Shown here piece after piece: positions 51,670 through 60,665 of a DNA stretch of 64,000 nt (the stretch's first letter is position 1; each line of letters opens with the position of its first letter). Source of the DNA: Desertimonas sp963772825 (GTDB taxonomy: Bacteria > Actinomycetota > Acidimicrobiia > Acidimicrobiales > Ilumatobacteraceae); the NCBI GenBank assembly GCA_963772825.1, contig CAVYYX010000006.1:124001-188000 (forward strand). Reading direction: 5' to 3'. Below the pieces are notes generated by a model. The model saw nothing but the letters and a program-made list of their open reading frames with translations, was not told where the DNA came from and did not search any database. Both the position numbers and the translations under genes were made by a program.

Positions 51670-51748
51670 TTGGAGTGTTTGCTGCATTGGAGTGTCACCT
51701 GCCGGGAAACTCGACGCGTGACACTCCATCGGCACGAAACACTCCAAT
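51669..51748. terminator. Nested inverted repeats between convergent genes
   Basis: Outer arms ATTGGAGTGTTT (51669-51680) and AAACACTCCAAT (51737-51748) are a perfect 12-bp pair. Inner arms ATTGGAGTGTCAC (51686-51698) and GTGACACTCCAT (51718-51729) pair over 12 bp with one bulge. ATTGGAGTGT is thus also a direct repeat. It fills the 88-bp gap between the Rieske and phosphomutase stops and suits a bidirectional terminator; the outer arm starts on the last base of the Rieske stop. Confidence 0.65.
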
Positions 51749-51757
51749 GGAGCGCGG

Positions 51758-53350
51758 TTAGATCAGAGAGATGAGGGCGTCGACGTAGGGCGTCGGGTCG
51801 GCGTCGACGGCTTCGCCGTAGATCTTGACCTTCGGCTCGGTGCCGCTCGGGCGGACCTGGACGCGCACACCGCCGGCCAGCTCGAAGCGCAGCAGGTCGG
51901 CCTCGGGGAACGCGACGACATCGACGACGGCGGCACCTCCGAGCTCGTTGGGCGGTTGCGCCTGAAGGCGCTCGACGGCCTTCGCCGCCGCCGCCGGATC
52001 CATCCGCACGGCTTTGTCGATCGTCACGTGGCTACCGAAACGGGCGGCGATCTCATCGAGCCGCTGCTGCATCGTCGTCCCCTCTGCGGCGGCGACGCTG
52101 GCCACCTCGGTGAGCATGAGGGCGGCCGAGATGCCGTCCTTGTCGAGCGGACGCGGGGCGACGAGGTAGCCGAGGGCCTGTTCGTAGCCGAGTACGAAGC
52201 GCAGTCCCGGGTTGTCGAGGATCGTCCTGGCGATCCACTTGAACCCGGTGTAGGTCTCCTCGGCGTGCACCCCGTAGCTCTTGGCGAGGTCCCCGAGCAG
52301 CGACGACGACACGAGCGTGGTGATCACCAAGCGATCGTCGCCGGTCGTGTTGCCGAGGATGTGGTCGGCGAGCAGCCAGCCGATCTCGTCGCCCCCGAGG
52401 CGCCGCCACGAACCGTCGGGCTGGGGGATCGCCGCGCCCAGGCGATCGGCGTCCGGGTCGTTGGCGATCGCCAGGTCGGCACCGGACTCGTCGGCGAGGG
52501 CGAGCAACAGGTCCATCGCTCCAGGCTCCTCCGGGTTCGGGAAGGAAACCGTCGGGAACGACCCGTCCGGCTCGAATTGCTCGGCGACGACCACCGGGCG
52601 ATCGAAGCCGGCCAGCTCGAACGCCGTGCAGGCGGTCTCCCCGCCGACCCCGTGCAACGGTGTGTAGGCGACGCGGATGCCGGGTACGTCGGGGCGCAAC
52701 CGGACCTCGGCGATCGACGCAAGGTAGGCCGCCGTGACCCCGTCGTCGAGCGCCATGATCAGCGGGTCATCGGTCTCGGCGAGGGCGACGGCGGTGGGGT
52801 CGACGAGGGCGATCCGGTCGGCGATGGCGGCGTCGTGGGGTGGCACGATCTGGGCGCCATCGCCGAGATACACCTTGTATCCGTTGTCGGCGGGCGGGTT
52901 GTGCGACGCCGTGACCATCACCCCGGCCGTGGCGTCGAGCTCGGTGATCGACCAGGCCAGTACCGGCGTGGGCAAGGGGTCCGGGAGGACCATCGCCTTG
53001 ACCCCGGCGGCGGCTATCACCCTGGCGGTGTCCTCCGCGAAGACGTCGCTCTTGCGGCGCACGTCGTAGCCGATCACGACGCCTCGCTCGGCAGCCCGTG
53101 GATCGGACGCCTTGAGGTAGTCGGCCAGCCCGGCCGCCGCCTGACGGATGACGAGTCGGTTCATTCGCAACGGTCCGGCGCCGACGGCAGCACGCAACCC
53201 TGCCGTCCCGAACGTCAGGTTCCCCGCGAACCGCTCGGCCAGCACCGCCGGATCGCCGTCGATCAGCAGCTGCAGCTCGTCGCAGATGTCGGCGTCCGGC
53301 TCGACGGCGAGCCAGCGCGCCGCCATCGCTACCGGGTCAACTCCTGTCAC
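51758..53350 (-). CDS. Phospho-sugar mutase (phosphoglucomutase/phosphomannomutase)
   Basis: A 530-aa alpha-D-phosphohexomutase. The phosphoserine loop is VMVTASHNPPADNGYK (near residue 140), the metal-binding loop is IANDPDADRLG (near 293), the sugar-recognition loop is GYEQALGYLV, and the phosphate-binding loop is QVRPSGTEPKVKIY at the C-terminus. The length and the GNLTFGTAGLRA opening match the actinobacterial PgmB/ManB-like group that interconverts glucose- or mannose- (or deoxyribose/ribose-) 1- and 6-phosphates. GTG 53350 overlaps the kinase stop (GTGA), so the two form an operon. Pairing with a nucleoside-kinase-like protein makes a phosphopentomutase role conceivable, though not shown. 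Confidence 0.88.
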   Translation of the reverse strand: MTGVDPVAMAARWLAVEPDADICDELQLLIDGDPAVLAERFAGNLTFGTAGLRAAVGAGPLRMNRLVIRQAAAGLADYLKASDPRAAERGVVIGYDVRRKSDVFAEDTARVIAAAGVKAMVLPDPLPTPVLAWSITELDATAGVMVTASHNPPADNGYKVYLGDGAQIVPPHDAAIADRIALVDPTAVALAETDDPLIMALDDGVTAAYLASIAEVRLRPDVPGIRVAYTPLHGVGGETACTAFELAGFDRPVVVAEQFEPDGSFPTVSFPNPEEPGAMDLLLALADESGADLAIANDPDADRLGAAIPQPDGSWRRLGGDEIGWLLADHILGNTTGDDRLVITTLVSSSLLGDLAKSYGVHAEETYTGFKWIARTILDNPGLRFVLGYEQALGYLVAPRPLDKDGISAALMLTEVASVAAAEGTTMQQRLDEIAARFGSHVTIDKAVRMDPAAAAKAVERLQAQPPNELGGAAVVDVVAFPEADLLRFELAGGVRVQVRPSGTEPKVKIYGEAVDADPTPYVDALISLI

Positions 53351-54348
53351 CCCACCAGCGTACGCAGCTCGACGAGGGGCCTCGGGCCGACGTGGCTGAT
53401 CACCTCGGCAGCGGCGATCGAACCGAGCCGGGCGCAGTCGACCAACGACTCGCCGGTCGTCAGACCGTGCAGGAACCCGGCGGCGTACAGATCTCCGGCA
53501 CCGGTCGTGTCGAGCACTCGATCGACGTGCTGGGCGGCGACGCGGACGGTGCCGTCCGGCGTCACGACGTAGGAGCCCTCGGCCCCCGCCGTGACGGCGA
53601 CGAGGGGGCAGTCGCGTCGCACGCTGGCGATCGCCTCGTCGAGCGAGTCGACCTCGTACAGCGAGCGCAGCTCGTCCTCGTTGCCGAACAGCAGGTCGAC
53701 CTGGTCGCGGACGAGCGCCCGGAAGTCGTCCCGGTGGCGATCGACGCAGAACGAGTCCGACAGCGTGAGCGAGACGCGCCGTCCTGCGCTGTGGGCGACC
53801 TGGGCGGCGCGACGGAAGGCGGCCTTGGCGTCGTCGCGATCGAAGAGGTAGCCCTCCATGTACAGCACGTCGCCGTCGGCGATCGCCACCTCGTCGAGGT
53901 CGGACGAACACAGCAGGCTGGACACCCCGAGGTAGGTGTTCATCGTCCGCTGGGCATCCGGCGTGACGACGATGATGCACCGGCCCGTGGGAACGTCGGC
54001 GGCCGGGGCTCCTGGCCGGAACGCCACCCCGACGGCGTGGAGATCGTGGCCGAAAACGGCCCCGAGATCGTCGCCGCTGACCTTGCCGATGTAGGCGGCC
54101 CGACCACCGAGGCTGGCGATCCCGCACATCGTGTTGGCCGCCGATCCGCCGCTCATCTCCACCGCCGTCCCAAGGGCGCGGTACAACTCGACGGCCCGAT
54201 CGGTGTCGATCAAGGTCATCGAGCCCTTGATGAGCTGGTGGTCGACGAGGAAGCCTTCGCCGGCGTGGGCGATGACGTCGACGAGCGCATTGCCGATGCC
54301 GACGACCTGGTAGCGGGCAGGGCGCGTCGTCGGAGCGGCGTCAGGCAC
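53347..54348 (-). CDS. PfkB-family kinase, adenosine kinase-like
   Basis: A 333-aa ribokinase-superfamily kinase. Signature 1 is GGSAANTMCGIASLGG (near residue 60). Signature 2, with the catalytic Asp, is DTTGAGDLYAAGFL (near 285). VGIGNALVDVIA at the N-terminus and LFGNEDELRSLY are typical of the adenosine kinase-like branch (cd01168 type). It phosphorylates a nucleoside or sugar with ATP. GTG 54348 is the only start that keeps the N-terminal strand; it overlaps the membrane-protein stop by 8 nt. With adenosine deaminase and upp elsewhere in the window it extends nucleoside salvage. Confidence 0.85.
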   Translation of the reverse strand: MPDAAPTTRPARYQVVGIGNALVDVIAHAGEGFLVDHQLIKGSMTLIDTDRAVELYRALGTAVEMSGGSAANTMCGIASLGGRAAYIGKVSGDDLGAVFGHDLHAVGVAFRPGAPAADVPTGRCIIVVTPDAQRTMNTYLGVSSLLCSSDLDEVAIADGDVLYMEGYLFDRDDAKAAFRRAAQVAHSAGRRVSLTLSDSFCVDRHRDDFRALVRDQVDLLFGNEDELRSLYEVDSLDEAIASVRRDCPLVAVTAGAEGSYVVTPDGTVRVAAQHVDRVLDTTGAGDLYAAGFLHGLTTGESLVDCARLGSIAAAEVISHVGPRPLVELRTLVG

Positions 54349-55229
54349 GTCGGACAACGCTATCGCTGTGCAGCGACCTCGCCAGCGCCGCGCCCAGGGC
54401 GCAGGCGATGATCGTGTACCCGACCAGCCTGACGGTCGATGACACCGACGGGTCGTCTCTCCACGGTCGAGATGACGACGAAGCCGTTGGCCTTCGCTGG
54501 CGGCGGCCACGAGCGACACGACGACACCGGCTGCGAGGGCTGCCGGCGTACGGCGCCAGATGGCCAATCCGCAGACCGCTGTCGTCACCGCGAGCTCCCA
54601 CCAGCGGCCGGTTTGCGGCCATCGCGGCAGCTGCCAGAGGCGTTCTGTGCTCGATTCAGCGAACTGACCGATGACGGCAACGAGCAGAGCCGATCGCCGG
54701 CGACGGCCGCGCCGACGTCGATCCGCTGGTCGAGTCGCGCTCCGACGGCGGCTCGGCGAGCAAGGCATCGACCAACACGATGAACACGATCGAACCGAGG
54801 ACGATCGCGACGGACCCGACGGCGAATCCGGATCGAAACTCGAAGGGGCACCGTGGCGTTCGGGATGCTCGTGTTGCCATGCCGCCTCGGCGACGTGCCC
54901 GACCGGCGTCAGCGAGACCATCACGGCTGCGGCGAGGACAACCGGCGCGCACCAGTCGCCGGCCACGACCGCCGCGACGGCGAGGGCGACCGGTACCGAG
55001 GAGGATCGGAAGGACGATCGACGTCGACGAACTGGCGGCGACCCCCACCGAACGAGTCGATCATCGTGTAGACGAACCCGCCGACCTGGAAGATCGGCAG
55101 GAAATAGGCGAGCGCCGTGGCGACCACAGCCGCGCCGGCTAGCAGGGCCATCCACCGGTCGGTGGCGCGACTCGACAGCGCCCCGCCGAATCGCTGTGGC
55201 CTCAGTTCAGTTTCGGTCCCTACCATCAT
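54341..55229 (-). pseudogene. Multi-span membrane protein, frame broken at several points
   Basis: A chain of membrane-like segments spread over all three frames. In order: ATDRWMALLAGAAVVATALA and a FLPIFQVGGF span (ATG 55229 or 55226); VALAVAAVVAGDWCAPVVLA; FRSGFAVGSVAIVLGSIVFI; WWELAVTTAVCGLAIW; VRLVGYTIIACALGAALARS, ending TGA 54341. Each segment alone is good coding sequence, so at least four frame changes are needed to read one protein of about 290 aa with six or seven spans. I do not recognise the family. It overlaps the kinase start and diverges from the aminopeptidase with only 4 bp between starts. Whether it is a true pseudogene or an error-rich stretch cannot be told. Confidence 0.55.
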
Positions 55230-55233
55230 CACG

Positions 55234-57742
55234 ATGAGCGACCCGTTTCGACTGAGCAAGGCCGTCCTCCCCCGACGCTACGACGTCGAACTTGCGCCCG
55301 ACCTTGCTAACGCGACGTTTTCCGGCAAGGTGTCGATCGGCGTCGACGTGGTCGAAGCGTCGTCGAGCGTCACGCTCAACGCCATCGAGCTGGACATCGA
55401 GAGCTGCACGGTGGGCGGAGAGCCGGCGACCTGGACGCTCGACCCGCTTACCGAACGGATGGTCATCGTCCCGGAGCGACAGCTCGACGTCGGCCCCGCC
55501 GAGATTTACATCACCTTCACCGGCATCCTCAACAACAAGCTGCGCGGGTTCTATCGCAGCACGTTCGTCGACGACGACGGTGACGAGCACGTCATCGCCA
55601 CGACGCAGATGCAGGCGACCGACTGCCGGCGGGCGTTCCCGTGCTGGGACGAGCCCGAGTTCAAGGCCGTGTTCGCCATCACGTTGGTCATCGACCCTGA
55701 CCTGACCACCGTGTCGAACAGTCCCGAGATCGGCCGCCACGAGCGCCCCGACGGCAAGGTCGCGGTGAGCTTCGGCGACACGATGGTGATGAGCAGCTAC
55801 CTGGTCGCCTTCGTCGCCGGCCCGCTGGAGGCCACCGAGCCGGTCGACGTCGACGGCATCACGCTGCGCGTGTATCACGTTCCGGGCAAGGCCCACCTGG
55901 CCCGCTTCGCCCTCGACATCGGGGCCTTCGCCCTGCGCTGGTTCCAGGACTATTACGGCATCCCCTATCCAGGCGAGAAGGTCGACCTCCTCGGGCTCCC
56001 CGACTTCGCCGCCGGGGCGATGGAGAACTTCGGGTGCATCACGTTCCGGGAGAGCGTGCTGCTCATCGACCCCGCCACGAGCACGCAGAGCGAGCAACAA
56101 GTCGTCGCCGACGTCGTCGCTCACGAGCTCGCCCACATGTGGTTCGGCGACCTGGTGACGATGCGCTGGTGGAACGGAATCTGGCTCAACGAGGCGTTCG
56201 CCACGTTCATGGAGGTCACGGCGTGCGACGCGTTCCGTCCTGACTGGCAGCGCTGGACGGCGTTCGGCCTGGAGCGTTCGGCCGCCTTCGACGTCGACAC
56301 GCTGGACTCGACCCGCCCGATCGAGTTCGAGGTGCGTTCGCCGGCCGACGCCGACGGGATGTTCGACGTGCTGACCTACGAGAAGGGCGGCGCCGTACTG
56401 CGGATGCTCGAGCAGTTTCTCGGCGCCCAGCAGTTCCGCCACGGGGTCAGCCACTACCTCCGCACCCACGCCTACGGGAACACCGAGACGAGCGACCTGT
56501 GGGACGCGATCGAGGCCTCGAGCGGCCAGCCGGTGCGGCGGGTGATGGACTCGTGGATCTGGCAGCCCGGCTACCCAGTGGTCAGCGCCAAACTGGACGG
56601 CGGAGATCTCGTGCTGAGCCAGCAGCGCTTCACGTTCGGAGAGACGTCCGATGCGGCGACGTGGCTCGTGCCGGTGATCGTCCGCAACGGCGCCATCACC
56701 GAGCGGGTCCTGCTCGAGGAACAGTCGGTGCGGGTGCAACTCGCTGACCCGGCCGCCGCCGTCGTCGTCAACGCCGGGGGCCACGGCTTCTACCGCGTCG
56801 CCTACTCGGCCGAACTGCGCGCGCGTCTCGCCGGCGAAGCGCTTGCCACACTCGACACCCTGGAGCGCTATCACCTCGTCGACGACGCCTGGGCGGCGGT
56901 GATCGCCGGGCGGCTCAGCGCTCCCGAGTTCCTCGGCTTCGTCGAGGGCTTCGAGCGGCGAGCGCGAGCTCGCCGTGTGGCAAGCGATCCTCGTCGGGCT
57001 GCGCGGGCTCGGTCGGTTCCTCGACGACGATGACTACCCGCGCTTCCAGGAGCGGGTCGCCGCACTGCTGCGCCCGGTGGTCACCGACCTCGGCGACCCG
57101 GTCGACGGGGAGAGCGATCTCATCGGCAAGCTGCGCGGGCTCGTCATCCGGGCGCTCGCCGTGCTCGGGGCGGATCAACCGACGATCGAGCGTTGCCGGC
57201 AGCTCTACGACGCGAGCGCTGCCGAGCGCGGATCGGTGCACCCCGAGCTCGTCGCCGCAGCGACTTCGGTGGTCGCCGCCACCGGCGACATCGATGACTA
57301 CGACCGGTTGTTCGACGCCTACAAGAACGCTTCGACCCCGCAGGACCAGCTCCGCCACCTCTCCGCCCTCGCCGAGTTCGACGACGAGGCGCTCGTCCTG
57401 AGAACGTGCGACCTGTGCTTCAGCAGTGACGTCAAGACCCAGGACGCTCCGTACGTCCTGCGCGGCTGCATCGCCAACCGCCGCCATGGCGTCGCGGCAT
57501 GGACCACCATCCGTCAGCGCTGGGAGGATGCCAACGCGGTGTTTCCCAACAACTCGATCATTCGCATGGTCGACTCCGTCAAGCTGCTCACGGAACCATC
57601 CGTCGTCGCCGATGTGCAGGGTTTCTTCGCCGAGCACCCGATCCCCCAAGCCGCCAAGACGCTCGACCAGATCCTCGAGCGCCAGCGGGTCAACGCCGCC
57701 GCCCGGTCTCGCGAGCAGGACCGCCTCGCCGCCGCTCTGTAG
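55234..57742 (+). CDS. pepN: M1 family aminopeptidase (PepN-like; frame broken near 56957)
   Basis: About 835 aa after repair. It is a zinc aminopeptidase that trims N-terminal residues from peptides. The substrate-anchoring GAMENFG lies near residue 263, the zinc site HELAHMWFGD near 300, the third ligand in WLNEAFATFME near 322, and the catalytic Tyr in VLTYEKGGAVLRML near 387. The C-terminal ERAP1-like helical domain (from AVWQAILVGLRGLGRFL) is in another frame. Removing one G at 56957-56958 restores GFERERELAVWQAIL. No signal peptide, so cytosolic. The ATG at 55234 lies 4 bp from the divergent membrane-protein start. Confidence 0.9.
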
Positions 57743-57782
57743 CCGCTCCCCGCCGCCCGTGCGGCGTCGGTACCATCGAGCA

Positions 57783-58670
57783 ATGCGGCGAACCCTGATC
57801 GCGCTTGCGGCTGGTGCGGCTGGTGCGTTGGTGGCGGTGCCTGGCACGCAGGTCGCCGCAACCGTGCCGCCGGATGGCGAGCGGGGGGTCGACATCGTCA
57901 AGGCTCAAGCCGAGGCGGCCGCCAGCGAGTTCTTCGCCGCCAACGGCGGCGCGGCGACGCACATCGTGTGCGAGACGCCATCCGCCGACTCGGCGGGAGT
58001 CGTGTTCTACTGCTTCGGGCTGAACGATGGTGGCGCGCCGGTTGTCGCCCAGGCGACGATCAACGACTACGGCACCGCCGAGCTCGTCGCTGCCGGGGCG
58101 GCAGCGACGACGACGACGGCGGACCGACGACGACGAGCCCGGTGATCAGCTCCGCACAGGGCTCGGGAAGCCAAGTCCTGCTCGTCGACCCGATCAGTGG
58201 ACCGACGATCGTCGCCGTCACACACGCCGGCGACGGTGCCTTCTCGGTCCAGCCGCAGCAGGGTGGGGTTCCGGTGGGTGACCCCTTCGCCAACGTCGAG
58301 GGTCCTGCGGTGGGCCGCTACCTCGTCGGGCTGGGTGGGACGATCTCAGGCATTCGCGATCACCGCGGACGGCGACTGGACGCTGGCGGTGGAGCAACGC
58401 AGCAGCGCCCTGACGTTCGATCCGGCGGCCGGAGTCACGGGAGAGAACCCAGACGTCGTCGCCTACGGCGACGCTGCGCCCCGCACCGCGGAGGTCGTGT
58501 ACGACGGCAGCGGGCCGATCGTCGTCAGCGCGGTCACGGCATCTGGCACACAGCGGTTGGTCGACGAGCCCGGCCCGTTCAGCGGACCCATCGCGGTTCC
58601 CGCCGGCACCGGCTTCGTCACCGTCGACGCCCCCGGCACCTGGTCGCTCCGCCCGGCCGCCGACGGCTGA
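57783..58670 (+). CDS. Secreted hypothetical protein (two compensating frame breaks)
   Basis: About 295 aa. The signal peptide MRRTLIALAAGAAGALVAVP with cleavage near QVAA is clear. The mature N-terminal part (VDIVKAQAEAAASEFFAANG, THIVCETPSADSAGVVFYCFG with two Cys) looks like a small DUF4333/PepSY-like or lipoprotein-type domain. A Thr-rich linker (TTTT) follows, then a beta-rich region (ITADGDWTLAVEQRSSALTFD, GPIVVSAVTASGTQRLV) and a TWSLRP end, similar to C-terminal sandwich domains that bind ligands outside the cell. Frame changes near 58120 and 58345 cancel, so the outer parts share a frame. The function is unknown. Confidence 0.6.
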
Positions 58671-58857
58671 GCCGAGCCCATTCTGAGGCCACAAACGGGC
58701 AACATGATTGCTGCGCGAACTGGAACAGGGGACCCTGCCCGCGGCCATGTCGAGCACCGGCGAGGCAAGCCTCCGTGGCGCCTGAACGGCCGCCGGAGGC
58801 AGAGAAACGGCGGAGCGCAGCTCCACTGAGGAGCGAGCCCCCAGGCGAGCGACGAAG
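58671..58857. other. Intergenic region before the tRNA gene (3' side)
   Basis: 187 bp without a credible coding frame between the secreted-protein stop and the minus-strand tRNA. Short GC-rich complementary stretches are present, but no distinct terminator with a T-run. Confidence 0.4.
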
Positions 58858-58930
58858 TGGAGCTGAGGGGAATCGAACCCCTGGCCTCGACAGTGCGATT
58901 GTCGCGCTCTACCAACTGAGCTACAGCCCC
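58858..58930 (-). tRNA. tRNA-Ala (anticodon CGC)
   Basis: A 73-nt cloverleaf on the minus strand. Acceptor strand GGGGCTG pairs with CAGCTCC, with the G3-U70 wobble pair that specifies alanine and discriminator A73. The D-arm is GCTC...GAGC. The anticodon stem CGACA/TGTCG encloses the loop ATCGCAC, with anticodon CGC at 34-36 (codon GCG). The T-arm is AGGGG-TTCGATT-CCCCT. CCA is not encoded. It reads the abundant GCG alanine codon of this G+C-rich genome. Confidence 0.95.
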
Positions 58931-58970
58931 GACGGAGTCGACAGTGTACCGGCCGGGCAGATGGCGGGGG

Positions 58971-59957
58971 TCAGCCGGCGTGCGAGTAGTAGTCGGGCGA
59001 CGCGTCCGCCTGGCGTTTGCGCTGCGCCGGCACTTGACCGGTGGCGTGCCGGCCATTGCGTGCTGGCGCCCGCCGCGTCGTCTCCCGAGTCGCAGCCTCC
59101 CACCCATACGCCTCACGGCCGTACGGGTCGCGCGGATCGACGCGCGACGGCTCTGCGCCGAGTCCGTAGGAGATCCGTCCCGACTGACCGCTGCCGGGCG
59201 GGACACTGGGCGACGGCGCGACCGGTGTCGTCGCCCGGCGCTGCCGAGGAGCCGGCGCGGCTTCCCAGTAGTCGTCGGCGTCGTACGTCTCGTAGTCAGC
59301 CTCGGCCGGGCGCTGCCGCGAGGCAGCCCGTTGGCGGGAGGCAGCCGTCCGCGCGGCGGGTTCGGGGCGCTCGCCGTATTGCTGCTGATTGATCGTCACG
59401 AGGAGATACACGTAGCCGCCAAGGCCGACCATCGACAGTGCGAAGAGGTACACCATCCCCTTGGAGTCGGTGGTGGCGGCGAGGAATCCGGCACAGACGG
59501 TGGTCAGCACGAGCAGGAACAAGACGTTGGCCCGGCGCCGCTTGGCCTCAGCGGCACGACTGTTGGCGATCCCGGCGGCAAGTCTCGGATCGCTTGCGGC
59601 ACCGTGCTGGCGTTGCCGCAGGGTGGCCTCCTGCATCCGGGCATCGCGACGAGTGGGCCGCGTGGTGGGCGACGTCGGCGCAATCCGTGAACTGACCACG
59701 CCGCTGGTGCGCGCCCCGTTGCGAGAATCCGGGCGGCCGGCGGCGGCGGGGCGGTTGAGCATCGACGGTGCGAGCGAACGGCCCATCGACCGCACGGCGA
59801 CGCCACGGCTCGGCACCGCACGCTGCAGACTGGACAGCTGGTTGCGGAAGTCGAGCACCGACGAGTTCGGCCGATTCTCCAAGCGAGAACGCAACAGCGG
59901 GGGAAGCAACACCGCAGCCCACGCTGCCGCCACGACCAGAAGTACGACTTGTCCCAT
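58971..59957 (-). CDS. SepX/GlpR-like divisome membrane protein
   Basis: About 328 aa. The N-terminus is a single span (VVLLVVAAAWAAVLLPPLLR) followed by a basic juxtamembrane part with SVLDFRNQLSSLQR, as in actinobacterial SepX/GlpR proteins. Two further spans lie near residues 150-190 (VLFLLVLTTVCAGFLAAT and YLFALSMVGLGGYVYLLV). The long C-terminal tail is disordered, rich in Arg, Pro, Tyr and Asp. SepX/GlpR binds FtsZ-associated factors at the septum in Streptomyces and mycobacteria. The neighbourhood (galU, moeA, moaC) is the same as around Rv0996 in Mycobacterium, which supports the call. ATG 59957 is used; a TTG precedes it. A promoter is predicted at 60056-60085. Confidence 0.7.
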   Translation of the reverse strand: MGQVVLLVVAAAWAAVLLPPLLRSRLENRPNSSVLDFRNQLSSLQRAVPSRGVAVRSMGRSLAPSMLNRPAAAGRPDSRNGARTSGVVSSRIAPTSPTTRPTRRDARMQEATLRQRQHGAASDPRLAAGIANSRAAEAKRRRANVLFLLVLTTVCAGFLAATTDSKGMVYLFALSMVGLGGYVYLLVTINQQQYGERPEPAARTAASRQRAASRQRPAEADYETYDADDYWEAAPAPRQRRATTPVAPSPSVPPGSGQSGRISYGLGAEPSRVDPRDPYGREAYGWEAATRETTRRAPARNGRHATGQVPAQRKRQADASPDYYSHAG

Positions 59958-60055
59958 CAATGACGCCCTGTCATGTCTGCGCCACGCGGACGCCTCGCCG
60001 GAAGCGTGCTCGGTTGCGGGTGAGAGAGATCCCCGCTGTCGCCGTGCACGTTACG

Positions 60056-60085
60056 ATTGTACGACGTTTCGACACGTAGAGGCAA
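60056..60085 (-). promoter_or_regulatory. Predicted promoter of the SepX/GlpR-like gene
   Basis: On the minus strand TTGCCT (60085-60080) and TACAAT (60061-60056) are separated by 18 bp, a good match to a housekeeping-type -35/-10 pair. It lies about 100 bp upstream of the ATG at 59957 in the gap after moaC, so the membrane-protein gene probably has its own promoter besides any read-through from moaC. Confidence 0.5.
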
Positions 60086-60105
60086 CAATCCCCGACTCGA
60101 CGCCC

Positions 60106-60600
60106 TCATACACCCGCCTCCTCGTCGAGCGGCGACCGGCGGTACGTGCCAGAACGGCCCCCGGTCTTCTCCCACAGGGCCAGCTCACCGATCACCATGC
60201 CACGGTCGACCGACTTGCACATGTCGTAGATCGTCAGCGCCGCGACGGCACAAGCATGCAGCGCCTCCATCTCGACTCCGGTCCGATCAACGGTGTCGAC
60301 GTTGGCCTCGACGGCGACGAAATCGTCGCCGATCTCGAAGTTCACCGACACCGCCCCGACCAGCACCGGATGGCACAACGGGATCGTGTCGGCGGTTCGC
60401 TTGGCGGCCTGGATGGCAGCGATCCGGGCGACCGACAACACATCGCCCTTGTTCACCTCACGATTGGCGATCGCCGCCGTCGTCTCCGGCTTCATCGACA
60501 CCTTGCAGCGGGCGACAGCGCGTCGATGGGTCGGCTCCTTCGGGGTGACGTCGACCATCCGGGCCCGCCCCAGGGGGTCGAGGTGTGTGAAGTCGCTCAC
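60106..60600 (-). CDS. moaC: Cyclic pyranopterin monophosphate synthase MoaC
   Basis: A 164-aa enzyme of molybdopterin synthesis. It converts the MoaA product (3',8-cyclo-7,8-dihydro-GTP) into cyclic pyranopterin monophosphate. Family blocks are ARMVDVTPKEPTHRRAVA (N-terminal), GDVLSVARIAAIQAAKRTADTIPLCHP (with the substrate-binding LCHP), DRTGVEMEALHACAVAALTIYDMCK and the catalytic Lys/Asp region in MCKSVDRGMVI. It is hexameric in relatives. Divergent from moaA with 65 bp between starts, so both can share a regulatory region. Confidence 0.95.
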   Translation of the reverse strand: MSDFTHLDPLGRARMVDVTPKEPTHRRAVARCKVSMKPETTAAIANREVNKGDVLSVARIAAIQAAKRTADTIPLCHPVLVGAVSVNFEIGDDFVAVEANVDTVDRTGVEMEALHACAVAALTIYDMCKSVDRGMVIGELALWEKTGGRSGTYRRSPLDEEAGV

Positions 60601-60665
60601 GTCCTCAGTCTCTCACCTGGAGACCCGCCGAACGCGACTTCCCTGCCTGCGCGTAGCCTGGGCGG

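Noticed and set aside
51669..51748. CRISPR-like direct repeats (ATTGGAGTGT twice).
   Set aside because: Only two short copies without regular spacers; they are arms of nested palindromes. No CRISPR array was seen in the window.
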